A stretch of 64,000 nucleotides of DNA from Actinomadura luteofluorescens (GCF_013409365.1 NZ_JACCBA010000001.1:1488001-1552000), one strand, 5' to 3'. Shown: positions 18,085-27,163, counted from the stretch's first letter. Program-made: numbers and translations. The notes: a model not told the origin generated them from the sequence alone.

Positions 18085-19248
18085 TCAGCGCAGGCGCGCG
18101 AGGCGGCTCACTGCCTCGTCGATGACCTCGTCCTTTTTGCAGAACGCGAACCGGACGAAGTGGGCGCCCGCCTCGGCGTGGTCGTAGAACACCTGGCTCG
18201 GGATCGCGACGACGCCCGCCTTCTCCGGCAGCGCGCGGGCCAGCTCCCTGCCGTCGGTGAAGCCGAGCGGCCGGATGTCGGCCTGCACGAAGTAGGTGCC
18301 CTGCGGGCGGTAGGCCGCGAACCCGGCCGCCTCCAGACCGGTGATGAGCCGGTCCCGCTTGGCCTGGAGCGACTTGCGCAGCTCCTCCACCCAAGGGATC
18401 TCGTTGCGCAGCGCGTACGCGGCGGCGTGCTGGTAGGGGGCGCTGACCGCGTAGGTGAGGAACTGCTTCACGGTCTGGACGGCCCGGATGTGGGGGGCGG
18501 GCGCCGTCACCCAGCCGGTCTTCCACCCCGTGACGGAGAACGACTTGCCCGCGGACGACACCGAGACCGTCCGCTCGCGCATGCCGTCGAGCGTCGCCAG
18601 CGGGACGTGCTCGGTCTCGTCGAACGTCAGGTACTCGTACACCTCGTCGGTGATCGCCACCAGGTCGCGCTCCCGGCAGACGTCCGCGATGGCCTCCAGC
18701 TCGTCCCGCGTGAACACGGTGCCGGCCGGGTTGTGCGGCGAGTTCACCAGGATCGCGCGGGTGCGCGGGCCGACGGCGGCGCGCAGCTCGTCCGGGTCGA
18801 AGGTGAAGCGCCCCTCCACCGGGCGCAGCGTGACCGGCCTGCGCACGGCCCCGGCGAGCGCGATCACGGCCGCGTAGGAGTCGTAGTACGGCTCGAACAC
18901 GACGACCTCGTCGCCCGGCCCCGCCAGCGACAGCACGGACGCGGCGATCCCCTCGGTCGCGCCCACGGTCACGAACACCTCGGTCGCCGGATCGAACTCC
19001 AGCCCGTAGCGCTCCAGCCGCTGCGCCGCCACGGCCTCCCGGAGCACGGGCAGGCCGGGGCCGGGCGGGTACTGGTTCGCACCCGTCCGGATGGCGTTCA
19101 CCGCCGCGTCCAGGACCCCGGCCGGGCCGTCCTCGTCCGGGAAGCCCTGGCCCAGGTTGATGGCGCCGGTCCGGACGGCGAGAGCCGACATCTCAGCGAA
19201 GATCGTCTCGCCGAATCCCTGCATGCGCTCGACCAATGGCTCGCTCAC
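18085..19248 (-). CDS. PLP-dependent aminotransferase, DapC-like
   Basis: 387 residues, fold-type I class I/II aminotransferase. The PLP lysine lies in SSAGKSFSVTGWKTGW; NSPHNPAGTVF supplies the pyridine-ring Asn and ITDEVYEYL the Asp. INLGQGFPDEDGP near the N-terminus and the overall pattern resemble actinobacterial N-succinyldiaminopimelate aminotransferase (DapC, Rv0858c type) and methionine or kynurenine aminotransferases. Biosynthetic role in lysine/diaminopimelate is plausible but no neighbouring gene supports it. Confidence 0.85.
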   Translation of the reverse strand: MSEPLVERMQGFGETIFAEMSALAVRTGAINLGQGFPDEDGPAGVLDAAVNAIRTGANQYPPGPGLPVLREAVAAQRLERYGLEFDPATEVFVTVGATEGIAASVLSLAGPGDEVVVFEPYYDSYAAVIALAGAVRRPVTLRPVEGRFTFDPDELRAAVGPRTRAILVNSPHNPAGTVFTRDELEAIADVCRERDLVAITDEVYEYLTFDETEHVPLATLDGMRERTVSVSSAGKSFSVTGWKTGWVTAPAPHIRAVQTVKQFLTYAVSAPYQHAAAYALRNEIPWVEELRKSLQAKRDRLITGLEAAGFAAYRPQGTYFVQADIRPLGFTDGRELARALPEKAGVVAIPSQVFYDHAEAGAHFVRFAFCKKDEVIDEAVSRLARLR

Positions 19249-19260
19249 GCCCCAAGCCTA

Positions 19261-19436
19261 GGCTGTGTTCCAAAGTCCCGGCCCACTCCGCTCGCCTGGC
19301 GGCTCGCTACGTGACCGGGCCTGGGCGAACGCGGCATCGCTTCGCGATCTGCCCGGCTCCGCTCGCCTCCGGCCTCGCTCCACCGGCCAGGTCACGCGTT
19401 CGCGCGGCATGGCCAGGGCGACTTCGAGACAGGCCC
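19261..19436. repeat. intergenic repeat with inverted GC-rich units
   Basis: A gene-free stretch rich in units such as GCTCGCCTGGCGGCTCGCT (19290-19308), which is the exact reverse complement of 2624-2642, and a GCTCCGCTCGCCTCCGGCC unit near 19355. A GAAGCGATGCC motif is also shared, in inverted sense, with about 2644-2654. A long-range pairing of GGTCACGCGTTCGCGC with the earlier GTGACC/GCGAACGCG is possible. It resembles intergenic repeat families of actinomycetes, not a coding gene. Confidence 0.5.
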
Positions 19437-19495
19437 TAGGCCCCCGCCAAGGCCCGGGCGGAGATCACGGCCCCGCGGGGACGTCTCCCCGCAGG

Positions 19496-20101
19496 TCAGA
19501 TCCAGCCCATGTCGATCGCGGCGCGGGCGGCGCGGACGCGGGTGGGTTCGCCCATCTTCGCCATGGCGGTCGACAGGTAGTTGCGGACGGTGCCCTCCGA
19601 CAGGTGCAGGTCGGCCGCGATGCGGGCGGTCTCGGCGCCGGACCCGGCGAGGCGCAGGACGTCGCGCTCGCGCTCGGAGAGCGGGTTGTCCCCGGCGGCC
19701 ATCGCGCTGGCGGCCAGCTCGGCGTCCAGGTACCGGCCGCCGCCGTGGATCTTGCGGATGGCGCTGGCGAGCTCGTCGGTGGGAGCGTCCTTGGCGACGA
19801 AGCCGCGGACCCCGGCGGACATGGCACGGCGCAGGTAGCCGGGGCGGCCGAAGCTCGTGAGGATGCACACCGCGCAGCGGGCGCCGGAGGCGTTCAGCTC
19901 CTCGGCGACGGCGAGGCCGTCCGCGCCCGGCATCTCGATGTCGAGGACGGCGACGTCCGGGCCGTGCGCGGCCACCGCGGCGGCGACCTCGTCACCGCGG
20001 CCGACCTCGGCGACGACCTCCAGGTCGGGCTCCAGGCCGAGGAGCGCGGCCACGGCGCCGCGGATGAGGTGCTCGTCGTCGGCGAGCAGGACACGGATCA
20101 C
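19496..20101 (-). CDS. NarL/FixJ-type response regulator
   Basis: 201 residues. The receiver domain has the acidic pair DDE near residue 8, the phosphoacceptor Asp in VAVLDIEMPG (about residue 53), and a conserved Lys in FVAKDAPT. A LuxR-type helix-turn-helix follows (LSERERDVLRLAGSG through EGTVRNYLSTAMAKM). It resembles DesR/LiaR regulators. Its ATG overlaps the histidine kinase stop by four bases (20098-20101), so the pair is translationally coupled. It probably controls the ABC exporter genes at the head of the same operon. Confidence 0.93.
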   Translation of the reverse strand: MIRVLLADDEHLIRGAVAALLGLEPDLEVVAEVGRGDEVAAAVAAHGPDVAVLDIEMPGADGLAVAEELNASGARCAVCILTSFGRPGYLRRAMSAGVRGFVAKDAPTDELASAIRKIHGGGRYLDAELAASAMAAGDNPLSERERDVLRLAGSGAETARIAADLHLSEGTVRNYLSTAMAKMGEPTRVRAARAAIDMGWI

Positions 20102-21369
20102 GCGCGCCTCCCGGCCGGGAGCGCCCGGCCGTTCTCCCGCGCGCCGCCCTCGTCCGGCCCGTGCGGGGGCGGGAGCGGGACGGCGGCGCGCAGCAGGAAC
20201 CCGTCGCGGCCGTGCCGCCCCGCGGTGATCTCGCCGCCGAGCACGGCGACGCGCTCGGCGAGGCCGGTCAGGCCCGAGCCCTCGGCGGTCTCGGCGCCGC
20301 GGACGCCGTCGTTGCGCATCTCCAGGACCACGGAGTCACCGTAGACCGCGTCGCCGTACACGCCGAGCGAGATCGCGCAGTTCCTCGCCTCGCTGTGCTT
20401 GATGACGTTGGTGGCGCCCTCGCGGATCACCCAGGCGAGCACCGAGCGGGCCTCGGGCGGCAGGCCGTCCGGCAGCGGGCCGATCTCGCAGTGCACTCCG
20501 GCGGCCTCCAGCACGGCCCGGACCCCGGCCAGCTCGGCGTCCAGCTCCACGGCCCGGTAGCCGCGGACGGCGGCGCGGACCTCCCTGAGGGCCTCCCGCG
20601 CGGCGCGCTGGACGTCGGCCATCTCGGCGCCCGCCCGGTCGGGGTCGTCGCGCACCGTCCGCTTGGCCAGTTCGCTCTTCACCGCGATGAGGGACAGGCT
20701 GTGGCCGAGCAGATCGTGCAGGTCGCGGGAGAAGCGGAGCCGCTCCTCGGTGACCGCGAGCCGGGCGAGGGCGTCGCGGGCCGCGTAGGCCTCCTGGTGC
20801 AGCTCCCACATGCGCCGCTGGTACCGGTTGACGAACACGACGACCCCGGAGATCGCGGTGTACACCGCGGCCAGCACCGGGAAGATCACGTACCAGGGGG
20901 CGTCGCTGTCGGGGTAGAGGCGGCCCGTGGCGATCGTGCCCACCGCCCCGCAGTACGCCCCGGTGCCGGCGCACAGCGCGACGATCCGCTTCCGTCCCAT
21001 CGGGGACAGCACCACGGCCGAGACCCAGAAGACGGGGATGACGCTGAACCACGGACTGGTGAGCAGCATCAGGCTCAGCGCGGCGGCGACGACGCCGCTG
21101 CCCACGACGTCGCGCCTGGACGCGCCGCCTTCGAGGCCCTCCCGGACGAGCCGCGTGTAGCACCAGGCGAGCACGCAGAGCCCCGCGATGACCGCGGCGA
21201 TGACGGGCACGCCCGCGTCGCCGTTGGTGTAGGCGTCTTCGAGCCCGTACAGGCCCGGCAGGACGAAGCCCGCTGCGGCGAACATGAACGAGCGGTAGGT
21301 CACCCGCCGGTACCGCTCCAGCTTGCGGGCGGCCTGTTCCTCGATGTCCGCCGTGGTCGCGACCGCCAT
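20098..21369 (-). CDS. sensor histidine kinase (HPK7/DesK type)
   Basis: 423 residues from ATG 21369 with GAGGAGG nine bases upstream. Six or so hydrophobic segments fill residues 25-170. A HisKA_3 dimerisation region follows with the phosphoacceptor His in RFSRDLHDLLGHSLSLIAVK. The HATPase_c domain is marked by VIREGATNVIKHSEA and GSGLTGLAERVAVLGG. Closely linked to the response regulator downstream and the ABC-2 transporter upstream, the usual arrangement for sensing membrane-active compounds or membrane state. Confidence 0.92.
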   Translation of the reverse strand: MAVATTADIEEQAARKLERYRRVTYRSFMFAAAGFVLPGLYGLEDAYTNGDAGVPVIAAVIAGLCVLAWCYTRLVREGLEGGASRRDVVGSGVVAAALSLMLLTSPWFSVIPVFWVSAVVLSPMGRKRIVALCAGTGAYCGAVGTIATGRLYPDSDAPWYVIFPVLAAVYTAISGVVVFVNRYQRRMWELHQEAYAARDALARLAVTEERLRFSRDLHDLLGHSLSLIAVKSELAKRTVRDDPDRAGAEMADVQRAAREALREVRAAVRGYRAVELDAELAGVRAVLEAAGVHCEIGPLPDGLPPEARSVLAWVIREGATNVIKHSEARNCAISLGVYGDAVYGDSVVLEMRNDGVRGAETAEGSGLTGLAERVAVLGGEITAGRHGRDGFLLRAAVPLPPPHGPDEGGARENGRALPAGRRA

Positions 21370-21416
21370 GTACTCGATCCTCCTCGCATCGCACTGTAAT
21401 GCCGGCCCGCGCGTCC

Positions 21417-22226
21417 TCAGGCGCGGCGCGGCTCCCACCGGAACCAGCGGGCGGCCAGCAGGCGGCCGAACGCGGCCCAGAAGGCCAGGAGGAAGAACGG
21501 CCGCACGCAGCAGAGCCAGCCTTCGGCGATGCCGACGGACGGATGGCCGGGGCGGTGCACGAAGTCCTGGCCGAAGTACCCCGTCCGGACGATCTCCACG
21601 ACCGGGCTGAGCGGGACCCACCGGCAGGCCTCCTGGACCCAGCCGGGCAGGCCGTCCAGCGGGAACATGACGCCGGCCCCGAGCATGCACCCGAACATGA
21701 TCGGCAGGACGGTGAGCTGCGCCAGCTCCGCGTTCGGGGTGATCCCCGAGACGGCGAACGCGAGCGTCGCGAACACGGCGGCGCCGCCCGCGAGCCCGGC
21801 CAGCACCAGGACGGGGTCGGCGGGGACGCGGCCGCCCATCGCGGCGCCGAGCAGGACGAGCAGCGCGACGGCCTGCACCGCGTACAGCGCGGTCGCGGTG
21901 AGGACGCTGCCGGCGGTGATCTCCGCGTCGGACAGGGCGGTGCCGCGCAGCCGCTTGAGCGTGCGGTCCTCGCGGCGGGCGGTGAGGATGTTGACGAGGT
22001 TCATGAAGACGGCGAAGACCAGGAAGAACCCCAGATGGCCGGTGCCCTGGAGGAGGGCGCCGTCCACGCCGTCGATCTTCTCGCCGCGGACCGGGACGAG
22101 CATGGCCGCGAACAGGACGGGCAGGCCCGCGGCGGTGAACAGGGCGGTCCGGTTCCGCCAGAGCAGGGTGAGGTCGAGCCGGGCGACGCGCAGCACGGCG
22201 GCCGGGTCCAGCGAGATGGGGCTCAT
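21417..22226 (-). CDS. ABC-2 type transporter permease
   Basis: 269 residues with six hydrophobic segments. The first cytoplasmic part reads VARLDLTLLWRNRTALF, then an LFAAMLVPV segment, NLVNILTARREDRTLKRLRGTALSDAEI (connecting loop, read in parts) and the later MFPLDGLPGWVQEACRWVPLSPVVEIVR motif, again in parts, typical of ABC-2 (DrrB-like) permeases. The start overlaps the ATPase stop by four bases. Together they form a DrrAB-type exporter. Substrate not known. Confidence 0.9.
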   Translation of the reverse strand: MSPISLDPAAVLRVARLDLTLLWRNRTALFTAAGLPVLFAAMLVPVRGEKIDGVDGALLQGTGHLGFFLVFAVFMNLVNILTARREDRTLKRLRGTALSDAEITAGSVLTATALYAVQAVALLVLLGAAMGGRVPADPVLVLAGLAGGAAVFATLAFAVSGITPNAELAQLTVLPIMFGCMLGAGVMFPLDGLPGWVQEACRWVPLSPVVEIVRTGYFGQDFVHRPGHPSVGIAEGWLCCVRPFFLLAFWAAFGRLLAARWFRWEPRRA

Positions 22227-23167
22227 CGGGGGGCTCCTTCGGCGGTGCGCAGGAAAACGTCTTCGAGGGAGGCGCTGCGCGCCCGCAGGCCGTCGAGCCG
22301 GACGCCCTCCTCGTCGGCCCAGCGCAGCAGCTCGTAGAGCGCCGTCTGGAGCCCGGGGTCGTCGCCGTCGCGGGACGGTACGGCGTAGGACGCGAGGGCG
22401 CGCCCGCTCTCCACCCGGACGTCGGCGCGGACGCCCCTCAGCGGGGGCAGTTCGGCGATCTGGAGGCGCTCGGGCAGCCGGAAGTCGATGCGGTCGCCGT
22501 GCCCGGCGACGACGTCGGCGACCGTGCCGGACGCCTCGATCCGGCCCCGGTGCAGGATCGCGAGCCGGTCGGCGAGGTGCTCGGCCTCCTCCAGGTAGTG
22601 GGTGGTGAGCAGGACGGCCGTGCCGCCGGCCACCACGTCCCTGACGATGTCCCAGGTCGCGCGCCGGGCCTCGGGGTCCATGCCGCTCGTCGGCTCGTCC
22701 AGGAACAGGACGTCGGGCCTGCCGAGCAGGGCCAGCGCGAGGTCGAGGCGGCGTTTCTGGCCGCCGGACAGCTGCCGCACCCGCACGTCCGCCTTCTCGG
22801 CTAGGCCCGCCATGGCGACGGCCTCGTCCCGCTCGCGCGCGCGGCGGGTGAAGCCGCGCCAGTGCTCGACGGTCTCGGCGACGGTGAGGTCGGCGAAGAA
22901 GCCGCCGTCCTGGAGCATGATGCCCATGCGCGGGCGGACCTCGCGGCGCTCCCGGTGCGGGTCGTGGCCGAGGACCCGGACCGTTCCCTCGTGGACGGTC
23001 CGGTGGCCCTCCAGCGTTTCGAGGGTGGTGGTCTTCCCCGCGCCGTTCGTGCCGAGCAGCGCGAACAGCTCCCCCGCCGCGACGTCGAACGAGATCCCGG
23101 CGACGGCCTCGAAGTCCCCGTACCGCTGCCGGAGGGCGTCGACGCGGATGGCTGGGTTCGTCTTCAT
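22223..23167 (-). CDS. ABC transporter ATP-binding protein (DrrA-like)
   Basis: 314 residues. Walker A GTNGAGKTTTLETLEG (about residue 38), Q-loop near ILQDGGF, signature LSGGQKRRLDLALALL, Walker B VLFLDEPTSGMDP and the switch His in LTTHYLEEAEHLADRL. A C-terminal extension of about 80 residues follows, as in DrrA/CcmA-type drug and antibiotic exporters. It leads the four-gene operon ATPase-permease-histidine kinase-response regulator. Confidence 0.93.
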   Translation of the reverse strand: MKTNPAIRVDALRQRYGDFEAVAGISFDVAAGELFALLGTNGAGKTTTLETLEGHRTVHEGTVRVLGHDPHRERREVRPRMGIMLQDGGFFADLTVAETVEHWRGFTRRARERDEAVAMAGLAEKADVRVRQLSGGQKRRLDLALALLGRPDVLFLDEPTSGMDPEARRATWDIVRDVVAGGTAVLLTTHYLEEAEHLADRLAILHRGRIEASGTVADVVAGHGDRIDFRLPERLQIAELPPLRGVRADVRVESGRALASYAVPSRDGDDPGLQTALYELLRWADEEGVRLDGLRARSASLEDVFLRTAEGAPR

Positions 23168-23287
23168 GCCCCCAGCGTCGCGGCCGCGCGGGCGCCCCGG
23201 TAGAAGCGCGTGTCACCGGTTCCGGAGGCGCCCTGTCAGGTGATCGGCATGACAGGTGTCACGCCCCTTCCCCCGGCCCGCGGATCC

Positions 23288-23929
23288 TCAGCCCGCGACG
23301 CTGACGACGTGCCCGATGGTGGACGGGTCGCCGGTGATGTCGAGGAGCGCGGTGGCCAGGTCGGCGCGGGCGATCGACATGCCGCCGAAGACGTTGCGGT
23401 CGAGCGCCCTGCGGTAGCGGCCGTTGCCGGGGCCGCCGGTGAGGCGCGGCGGGCGGACGATCGTCCAGGCGAGGCCGCAACCGCGGGTGAGATCCTCGGC
23501 GGCGCGCATGTCGGCGAACGCGTGCTTGAGGAGCGGGCCCAGGACGAGCGGCTTGACCACGAACCGGGTGAGCGGGTCGTCGCCCGGCCCGGCGTGGAGC
23601 CCGGACGCGCTGGTCAGCACGAACCGCTCGGCCCCGGCCGCGCGCATGGCCGCGATGATGGCACCGGTGCTGGCCGCGCAGACGCTGGTCGGCCGGCGGC
23701 CGTCGCGGGTGCCGATCGCGGTGACGACGGCGTCGCACCCCTTGACCGCCTCCTCGATCGCGGCCGGGTCCATGGCGTCGGCCTGGACGACGTCGGCGCA
23801 GGCGCGGACCTCGCCGGGCAGGGCGGTGGGGTCGCGGACGACGGCGGTCACCTCGTGGCCGGCGTCCAGCGCGCGCCGGGCGACCTGGACGCCGGTGCCG
23901 CCGGTCGCCCCGAACACCGTGAGTCTCAT
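23288..23929 (-). CDS. NAD(P)-binding, NmrA/SDR-like protein
   Basis: 213 residues with the atypical SDR nucleotide-binding motif TVFGATGGTGVQVARRAL and a VTAVVRDP second strand. VVTAIGTRDG and FVLTSASGLHAGPGDDP follow, without a clear YxxxK catalytic pair. This is the NmrA-like/BVR-B group, some members of which are sensors of NADP redox state rather than enzymes. The start has GGAGGA upstream. It diverges from the TetR gene, and the operators at 23969-24010 lie between, so it is the likely regulatory target. Confidence 0.82.
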   Translation of the reverse strand: MRLTVFGATGGTGVQVARRALDAGHEVTAVVRDPTALPGEVRACADVVQADAMDPAAIEEAVKGCDAVVTAIGTRDGRRPTSVCAASTGAIIAAMRAAGAERFVLTSASGLHAGPGDDPLTRFVVKPLVLGPLLKHAFADMRAAEDLTRGCGLAWTIVRPPRLTGGPGNGRYRRALDRNVFGGMSIARADLATALLDITGDPSTIGHVVSVAG

Positions 23930-23968
23930 CGTGTCCTCCTGGAAAGTCGACGGGTCTGGGGGGGGTGA

Positions 23969-24010
23969 GTGAGTGCTTACTAACCTCTATCGTGGTGAGC
24001 GTTCACTCAC
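23969..24010. promoter_or_regulatory. two 16-bp inverted repeats, probable TetR operators
   Basis: GTGAGTGCTTACTAAC (23969-23984) and GTGAGCGTTCACTCAC (23995-24010) are related imperfect palindromes with outer arms of the GTnAG/CTnAC type; centres are 26 bases apart. They lie between the divergent NmrA-like and TetR genes, where a TetR protein normally binds its own control region. Assignment is positional. Confidence 0.65.
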
Positions 24011-24027
24011 CTGTCAAGGGGGCCTCA

Positions 24028-24603
24028 TTGAGCGCGCGCGAACGGATCCTCGACGCCGCGGCGGACATCATGCGGCGGCACGGGGTAGCCCGCGCCACCA
24101 CCAAGGAGATCGCGAAGGCGGCCGGCTACTCCGAGGCGCTGCTCTACAAGCACTTCCGCGACAAGGAGGAGCTGATGCTCAGCGTGCTGAAAGAGCGCAT
24201 GCCACCGTTCACCTCGACGGCCGTCCCGGGCGAGGGCACCGTCGAGTCCAACCTCGTCAAGGTCGTCCACGGCGCGCTGCGCTTCTACCGGCGGGCGTTC
24301 CCGATGATGATCTCGATGGTGGCGCAGCCCCGGCTGATGCACGCCAGCCGCGAGTCGCTGCGCAAGTACGGCGCGGGCCCGCAGGAACCGGTGCGCGCGC
24401 TGGCCCGGTACCTGGACGCCGAACGCGACCTCGGCCGGGTCGCAGCGTCCGCCGACACGCGGGCCGCGGCGGCCCTGCTGATGGGCGCGTGCTTCCAGCA
24501 GGGCTTCCTGCTCTACTTCGCGGAGGGCGAGGAGGCCCCCGACCATCCCGAGCCGTTCGCCCGCGACCTGGTCCGGCCCGTCCTCCCCGAACTCCTCCCC
24601 TAG
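24028..24603 (+). CDS. TetR-family transcriptional regulator
   Basis: 191 residues from TTG 24028, chosen because a G-rich ribosome site precedes it and because an earlier GTG at 23995 would place the gene start inside the operator palindrome. Helix-turn-helix: ERILDAAADIMRRHG through ATTKEIAKAAGYSEALLYKHFRDKEEL (read in parts), a canonical TetR_N. The ligand domain is unremarkable. Its 3' end overlaps the stop of the converging acyl-CoA synthetase by four bases. Confidence 0.87.
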   Translation: MSARERILDAAADIMRRHGVARATTKEIAKAAGYSEALLYKHFRDKEELMLSVLKERMPPFTSTAVPGEGTVESNLVKVVHGALRFYRRAFPMMISMVAQPRLMHASRESLRKYGAGPQEPVRALARYLDAERDLGRVAASADTRAAAALLMGACFQQGFLLYFAEGEEAPDHPEPFARDLVRPVLPELLP

Positions 24604-25997
24604 AGCTCGCCCAGGCGGGCCTTGACGACCTTGCCCATGGCGTTGCGGGGCAGGGAGCCGACCAGGTGGACGACGCGGGGCCGCTTGTGCACCGACAGGC
24701 GCTCGGCCACGAAGTCGATGAGCTGCTTCTCGCCGATCCCGTCGGCTACGACGTAGGCGGTGACCTGCTCGCCGAGGTCGTCGTGCGGAGTGCCGACGAC
24801 GGCGGCCTCCCGCACGGCCGGGTGGGCGAGCAGCGCGTTCTCGATCTCGCCCGCGCCGATCCGGTAGCCGCCGCTCTTGATGAGGTCGGTGGACGCGCGC
24901 CCGACGATCCGGTGCCAGCCGTCCGGGCCGATCGTGGCGATGTCGCCGGTGCGGAACCAGCCGTCCGCCGTGAACGACTCCGCCGTCGCCTCCGGCCGGT
25001 TGAGATACCCCTTGAACAGCAGCGGCGCACGGACGTGCAGCTCACCGGGCGTCTCCCCGTCCGGCGGGACGGGCGAGCCGTCCTCGGCGGCCAGGCGGGT
25101 CCGCACACCGGGCAGCGGCGTGCCGACGTAGCCGGGGCGCCGGTCGCCCTCCGCGCGGGCGCTGACCGTGATGAGGGTCTCGGTCATGCCGTACCGCTCG
25201 ACCGGACGGTGCCCGGTGAGGGCCGAGAGCCGCTCGAAGACGGGTACGGGCAGCGGCGCGCTGCCGGACACGAGCAGCCGCGCGCCGCGCAGGGCCTCCG
25301 CGGTGGACGGGTCCGCCGCCGTCCTCGACCAGACGGTGGGGACGCCGAAGAACAGGCTGCCGCCGTCGTCCTGCGCCGCCGCCGCGTACAGCTCCGGCTT
25401 GGGCCGCCCGGTGTGGACGAGCCGCGAGCCGACCCGCAGGGGGCCGAGCACGCCGAGGACGAGGCCGTGCACGTGGAACAGCGGAAGCCCGTGGACCAGG
25501 ACGTCGGCGGGCGTCCAGGCCCAGGCCTCGGCCAGGGCGTCGAGCCCGGCGGCGATCGCGCTCCGCGAGACCAGCACGCCCTTCGGCGCGCCCGTCGTCC
25601 CGCTCGTGTAGAGGATCAGGGCGGTCGCGTCGGGCGCGACCTCCGCGTCCACGCCGCCGTCGTGAGGCGACAGCCAGTCGACGGGGAGGAGCGGCGGCTC
25701 CGTGCTGGAGACCTCCGTCCTCCCGCCCGCGAGGATCAGGCTCGCGCCGGAGTCGCCGAGGATGTGCGCGCGTTCGGCGGGCCCGGAGTCGGGGGGCAGC
25801 GGCACCACGGGGACGCCCGCGAGGAGGCCCCCCACGACCGCCGCGACCGTCTCCAGGGACGCCGTGGCGTGCACGGCGACCGCGTCCGCGCCCCGGATCT
25901 CCGCGGCGACGGCCGACGCCCAGCCGAGCAGCTCGTCGCGTGGCATTTCCCGTCCGGCGATCCGCACCGGGCCGCCCGTCCCGCCGAGCAGATCCAT
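24600..25997 (-). CDS. malonyl-CoA synthetase-like acyl-CoA ligase (MatB-like)
   Basis: 465 residues of the adenylate-forming family. The AMP-binding motif is LILYTSGTTGAPKGVLVSRS, followed by GLPLFHVHGLVLGVLGPLR, VERYGMTETL, WFRTGDIATIGPDGW and the C-terminal KSGGYRIGAGEIENALL with catalytic Lys in PRNAMGKVVKARL. The stretch around LDALAEAWAWTPADVLVHG and GLPLFHVHGLV closely resembles my memory of Streptomyces MatB, which makes malonyl- and methylmalonyl-CoA from the free acids. Its ATG overlaps the CaiB-family stop by one base, so the two are cotranscribed. Confidence 0.82.
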   Translation of the reverse strand: MDLLGGTGGPVRIAGREMPRDELLGWASAVAAEIRGADAVAVHATASLETVAAVVGGLLAGVPVVPLPPDSGPAERAHILGDSGASLILAGGRTEVSSTEPPLLPVDWLSPHDGGVDAEVAPDATALILYTSGTTGAPKGVLVSRSAIAAGLDALAEAWAWTPADVLVHGLPLFHVHGLVLGVLGPLRVGSRLVHTGRPKPELYAAAAQDDGGSLFFGVPTVWSRTAADPSTAEALRGARLLVSGSAPLPVPVFERLSALTGHRPVERYGMTETLITVSARAEGDRRPGYVGTPLPGVRTRLAAEDGSPVPPDGETPGELHVRAPLLFKGYLNRPEATAESFTADGWFRTGDIATIGPDGWHRIVGRASTDLIKSGGYRIGAGEIENALLAHPAVREAAVVGTPHDDLGEQVTAYVVADGIGEKQLIDFVAERLSVHKRPRVVHLVGSLPRNAMGKVVKARLGEL

Positions 25998-27163
25998 CAC
26001 TCGCCCCTCTCCTCGCGCTCTCTGTCCTCGAGCCAGGCCATGACCGCGGCGGTGTGCTCCCCGAGCAGCGGCGGCGCGGTGTGCCCGCGCGGCGGCGCGC
26101 CGTCGAAGCGCAGCGGCGGCCCCGGCAGCTCGATCGGTCCGAGCTGCGGGTGGTCCACCTCGATGACCAGGCCCTGCGAGCGGGTCTGCTCCCACTCGTA
26201 CACCTCGTCGATCGACCGGATCGTCCCCGCCGGGACGCCCGCCTCGCCGAGCCGGCCGAGCCAGGCGTCGCGCGTGCCGCCCGCGAGGACCCGCTCGATG
26301 TCGGCGGCCAGTTCGGCGCGCCGGGCCGCGCGGTCGGGGATCGTCGCGTAGCGGGGGTCGTCCGGGTCCAGGCCGACGATCGGTGCGAACCTGCGCCACA
26401 GGCTCTGGTTCGCGACGCCGATCTGGAGCTGCCCGTCCTTGCAGCGGAACGTCCCGTAGGGGGCGATGGACGGGTGGTCGTTGCCGACCGACTCCGGGAC
26501 CTCCCGGGCCACGGTCCAGCGCGTCCCCTGGAACATGTGGGCGCCGACCACCGACGCCAGCAGCGAGGTGCGCACGACGGACCCGCGCCCGGTGCGCGAC
26601 CGCTCGTACAGGGCGGCCAGCACGCCCGCGACGCCGTTGCCCGCGGCGAGGATGTCGGCGATCGACAGGCCGACCTTGCTCGGCGCGCCGGGCGGCCCCG
26701 TCACGCTCATGATCCCCGCCTCGCCCTGCATGATCGCGTCGTAGCCGGGGCGCCCGCCCTCGGGCCCGTCGTGCCCGAACCCGGTGATGGACAGGACGAC
26801 CAGTCCCGGGTTCAGCTCGTGCAGCCGCTCCACCGGGAAGCCGAGCCGGTCGAGCACGCCCGCCCGGAAGTTCTCCACGAGCACGTCGGCGTGCCGGACG
26901 AGCCGGGCGAGGACGTCGCGGCCCTCGTCCGACTTCAGGTCGAGGGTGATCGACTCCTTGTTCCGGTTGATCGACAGGTAGTAGGTGCTCACCCGCTCCC
27001 CGCCCGCGAACGGCGGGCCCCAGCCGCGGGTCTCGTCCCCGTCGCCGGGCCGCTCGACCTTGATCACGCGGGCGCCGAGGTCGGCGAGCGTCATGGTGGC
27101 CTGCGGGCCCGCCACGACGCGGCTGAGGTCGACGATCACGACGCCTTCGAGCGGTCCGGGCAA
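25997..27163 (-). CDS. CaiB/BaiF-family CoA-transferase
   Basis: 388 residues from TTG 27163, supported by AAGGAGA seven bases upstream. Class III CoA-transferases move CoA between carboxylic acids through a catalytic Asp. Signatures: VVIVDLSRVVAGPQATMTLADLGA, IKVERPGDGDETR, NRNKESITLDLKSDEG, ADVLVENFRAGVLDRLG and PGYDAIMQGEAGIMSVTG, the last holding the Asp. The donor and acceptor cannot be read; relatives act on oxalate, carnitine, mesaconate or bile acids. Paired with the MatB-like ligase. Confidence 0.88.
   Translation of the reverse strand: MPGPLEGVVIVDLSRVVAGPQATMTLADLGARVIKVERPGDGDETRGWGPPFAGGERVSTYYLSINRNKESITLDLKSDEGRDVLARLVRHADVLVENFRAGVLDRLGFPVERLHELNPGLVVLSITGFGHDGPEGGRPGYDAIMQGEAGIMSVTGPPGAPSKVGLSIADILAAGNGVAGVLAALYERSRTGRGSVVRTSLLASVVGAHMFQGTRWTVAREVPESVGNDHPSIAPYGTFRCKDGQLQIGVANQSLWRRFAPIVGLDPDDPRYATIPDRAARRAELAADIERVLAGGTRDAWLGRLGEAGVPAGTIRSIDEVYEWEQTRSQGLVIEVDHPQLGPIELPGPPLRFDGAPPRGHTAPPLLGEHTAAVMAWLEDREREERGE

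Noticed and set aside
20098..23167. Complete antibiotic biosynthesis and self-resistance cluster
   Set aside because: The DrrAB-type exporter and two-component genes are alone; no biosynthetic genes are nearby.
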